This document shows, piece after piece, positions 4,972 through 6,843 of a stretch of DNA of 6,843 nucleotides. This DNA comes from Desulfuromonas sp. Its GTDB lineage: Bacteria; Desulfobacterota; Desulfuromonadia; Desulfuromonadales; SZUA-401. The stretch spans positions 1 through 6,843 of the forward strand of contig PKUI01000175.1 of NCBI GenBank assembly GCA_002869605.1, given 5' to 3'. Made by a program: the position numbers and the translations under genes. Below the pieces are notes generated by a model. It worked only from the letters and a program-made list of their open reading frames with translations, searched no databases and had not been told where the DNA came from. How positions within the stretch are numbered: the first letter of the stretch is position 1; every line of letters begins with the position of its first letter.

Positions 4972-5903
4972 GCGGCAGCGAACTCGCCATCGATGTCAGT
5001 GGCCTGCGCAAAACGTTTGCCGATAACGTTGCGGTTAACGGCCTCTCCCTGCAGATCAAGCAGGGGGAAATTTTCGGTTTCCTCGGCCCCAACGGAAGCG
5101 GCAAGACCACCTTTATCCGCATGCTCTGTGGCCTGTTACGCCCCGACGCCGGCCACGGTGTCTGCCTCGGCTTCGACCTGCTGCGCGAGGCGCACGAGAT
5201 CAAACCCCGCATCGGCTACATGGCGCAACGTTTCAGCCTCTACGAAGACCTGAGCGTGCGCGAGAACCTCGATTTCATGGCGCGCATCTACGACATCACC
5301 GACCGCCACCGCGCCGTAGGCGACATCATCGCGCGCATGGGCCTGGAAACGTACACCTCGCAGCTGGCGGGAACCCTCTCGGGAGGCTGGAAACAGCGCC
5401 TGGCCCTCGCCTCCTGCCTGCTGCACAAGCCGAGACTGCTGCTGCTCGACGAACCTACGGCGGGGGTCGACCCCAAGGCGCGGCGCGATTTCTGGGATGA
5501 CATCTACGCCTTGGCGGCCGAGGGGGTCAGTACCCTGGTCAGCACCCACTACATGGACGAGGCCGAACGTTGCCACCGCGTCGCCTACCTCGCCTACGGC
5601 GAGCTGCTGGCTGCCGGCTCCGCCGACGACCTGATCCACGCCGCGAACCTGACCACTTGGTCGGCTTCCGGGCCGGACAGCCACGCACTCGCCGAGCGCC
5701 TCCGCAAGGTAGCTGGAGTAGAGATCGTCGTACCGTTCGGCAACACCCTGCATATCTGCGGCCGCAACGCGGAGCTGCTCGCACAGGGTCTGCAGCCTTT
5801 TCGGGATGCCGGCAACTATCGCTGGGAGGAGGTCGCCACCGGTCTCGAAGAGGTCTTCATCTCGTTGGTGCAGGGACGCGGGGAGAAGCCCCATGAGGAG
5901 TAA
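4968..5903 (+). CDS. ABC exporter ATP-binding protein (YbhF/DrrA/CcmA-like), TTG start
   Basis: This 311-aa nucleotide-binding subunit would power the exporter from the cytoplasmic face. It has Walker A GPNGSGKTT (40-48), the Q-loop Gln87, signature LSGGWKQR (137-144), Walker B LLLLDEP (157-163) with Glu162, D-loop AGVDP (165-169) and switch His194. The tail (about 230-305) ends in the LEEVFISL motif common to ABC-2 exporter ATPases. It has one ABC domain, whereas E. coli YbhF has two. The frame has no ATG or GTG near its start. TTG 4968 is supported by GGAG (4957-4960) at 7 bases and by full-length similarity of the product from there. The start overlaps the adaptor stop as TTGA, so the two genes are probably translationally coupled. 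A run of seven C lies between SD and start. Confidence 0.95.
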   Translation: MSGSELAIDVSGLRKTFADNVAVNGLSLQIKQGEIFGFLGPNGSGKTTFIRMLCGLLRPDAGHGVCLGFDLLREAHEIKPRIGYMAQRFSLYEDLSVRENLDFMARIYDITDRHRAVGDIIARMGLETYTSQLAGTLSGGWKQRLALASCLLHKPRLLLLDEPTAGVDPKARRDFWDDIYALAAEGVSTLVSTHYMDEAERCHRVAYLAYGELLAAGSADDLIHAANLTTWSASGPDSHALAERLRKVAGVEIVVPFGNTLHICGRNAELLAQGLQPFRDAGNYRWEEVATGLEEVFISLVQGRGEKPHEE

Positions 5904-6843
5904 AAGCCGGCGGATCTTTTCGATCCGACGCTTCTGGGCGGTCGTGAGTAAGGAATTCGTGCAGATGCGGCGTGACAGGGTCACATTCGCCATGATGCTC
6001 GGGATCCCGCTCATTCAGATGATCCTGTTCGGCTACGCCATCAACTCCGACCCGAGGCATCTGCCGCTGGCCGTGCTCTCCAGTGATCGGGGGGAATATT
6101 CGCGCACCCTGGTAGCCGCCATGCAGAACAGTGACTACTTCCGCCTGGTGCCGCCTCCCGCAAGCGAAGCCGAGGCGGCCCGGTGGCTGTCACTCGGCGA
6201 CATACAGTTCGTACTGAGCATTCCGGAAGACTTTTCCCGCCAACTGCTGCGCGGAGAACGCCCATCGATGCTGCTCAGCGCCGACGCCACTGACCCCGCG
6301 GCGACCAGCAATGCCCTGGCCGCCTTCCGCACCCTGGCCGAGTCGGCCCTGGCCCGCGACCTGGCAGGCGACCTCAACCACCTGCAGCGCGGCCCGCCAC
6401 CGGTCGAGGTCGTTCTTCATCCGCGCTTCAACCCGGAATCGGTTACCCAGTACAACATCGTCCCCGGCCTGATGGGGGTAGTTTTGACCATGACGCTGGT
6501 CATCATCACCGCGCTGGCGATTACCCGCGAGAGGGAGCGTGGCACCATGGAAAATCTGCTGGTGACCCCGGTCCGTCCCGTCGAGGTAATGGTCGGCAAG
6601 ATCATCCCCTACATCGTAGTCGGTTATCTGCAGATGGGCTTCATCATGATCTCGGCGCACCTGCTGTTCCAGGTCCCGATGGTCGGGAGCCTTCCGCTGC
6701 TGCTGGCCATCTCGCTGCTGTTCATTGCCGCCAACCTCGGCGTAGGCCTGACCTTCTCGACCCTGGCACGCAACCAACTGCAGGCTGTGCAGATGTCTAT
6801 CTTCTTCTTCCTCCCCTCGATCCTCCTGTCAGGCTTCATGTTC
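5893..6843 (+). CDS. ABC-2 type exporter permease, YbhS/YbhR-like (partial, runs off right edge)
   Basis: ATG 5893 overlaps the ATPase stop by 11 bp. The frame is open for 317 codons to the window edge, so the C-terminus (about 60 residues by comparison with E. coli YbhS, 377 aa) is missing. The N-terminus has a basic, amphipathic segment with the family's FWAVVSKEFVQMRRDR. Membrane helix 1 (about 30-50) is followed by a large extracytoplasmic domain (51-187). Then come YNIVPGLMG into helix 2 (188-211), the coupling segment ERERGTMENLLVTPVRP (213-229), and further helices at about 234-258, 265-288 and from 299. It would form the membrane pore with itself or with a second permease, since related operons often carry two; the second, if present, is beyond the window. 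Confidence 0.93.
   Translation, partial: MRSKSRRIFSIRRFWAVVSKEFVQMRRDRVTFAMMLGIPLIQMILFGYAINSDPRHLPLAVLSSDRGEYSRTLVAAMQNSDYFRLVPPPASEAEAARWLSLGDIQFVLSIPEDFSRQLLRGERPSMLLSADATDPAATSNALAAFRTLAESALARDLAGDLNHLQRGPPPVEVVLHPRFNPESVTQYNIVPGLMGVVLTMTLVIITALAITRERERGTMENLLVTPVRPVEVMVGKIIPYIVVGYLQMGFIMISAHLLFQVPMVGSLPLLLAISLLFIAANLGVGLTFSTLARNQLQAVQMSIFFFLPSILLSGFMF

Noticed and set aside
5136..6014. 292-codon minus-strand ORF across the ATPase and permease genes
   Set aside because: It covers conserved ABC motifs on the other strand; long antisense frames are common in GC-rich genes.

Overview
The window comes from a Gram-negative bacterium with a fairly GC-rich genome. It has an RseP-type site-2 protease, a lipoprotein-like membrane fusion protein paired with an ABC-2 exporter, and G/C-ending codons in the real genes. 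The gene set would fit a proteobacterium or a Desulfuromonas/Geobacter-like anaerobe. That placement is an inference; no marker gene settles it.

Left end (1-414): the first 90 bases encode the last 29 residues of what looks like an IS1595-family (ISXO2-like) transposase. About 310 bases of lower-GC sequence follow with no recognisable gene. They hold a 27-codon ORF behind a strong Shine-Dalgarno (SD) and an opposing 88-codon ORF with no SD. Centre-left: an RseP/RasP intramembrane metalloprotease (minus) and a membrane-anchored family 2 glycosyltransferase (plus) are divergent across 125 bp. That gap contains a TTGACA promoter for rseP and an 8-bp perfect inverted repeat just before the glycosyltransferase ribosome site.

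Centre (2982-3966): just after the glycosyltransferase is a perfect TTGAT-N4-ATCAA box of the FNR/Dnr type. It is followed by two well-signposted small ORFs: a 14-codon leader whose stop overlaps the start (ATGCTGA) of a 56-aa single-span membrane protein. That small gene runs 41 bp tail-to-tail into an ANTAR-type RNA-binding antiterminator (minus), whose receiver domain has lost its acidic pair. Right (3970-end): a tightly overlapping export operon with a HlyD/YbhG-like periplasmic adaptor that looks like a lipoprotein, an ABC ATPase beginning at TTG inside the adaptor stop (TTGA), and a YbhS-like ABC-2 permease that runs off the window.

The adaptor, ATPase and permease would form an inner-membrane exporter of the YbhGFSR/drug-efflux type; a second permease and an outer-membrane factor may lie beyond the right edge. 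The other genes do not form an obvious pathway with it. No clearly new multi-gene system is visible. The least expected part is the compact 2982-3229 unit: anaerobic-type operator, leader ORF and small membrane protein.
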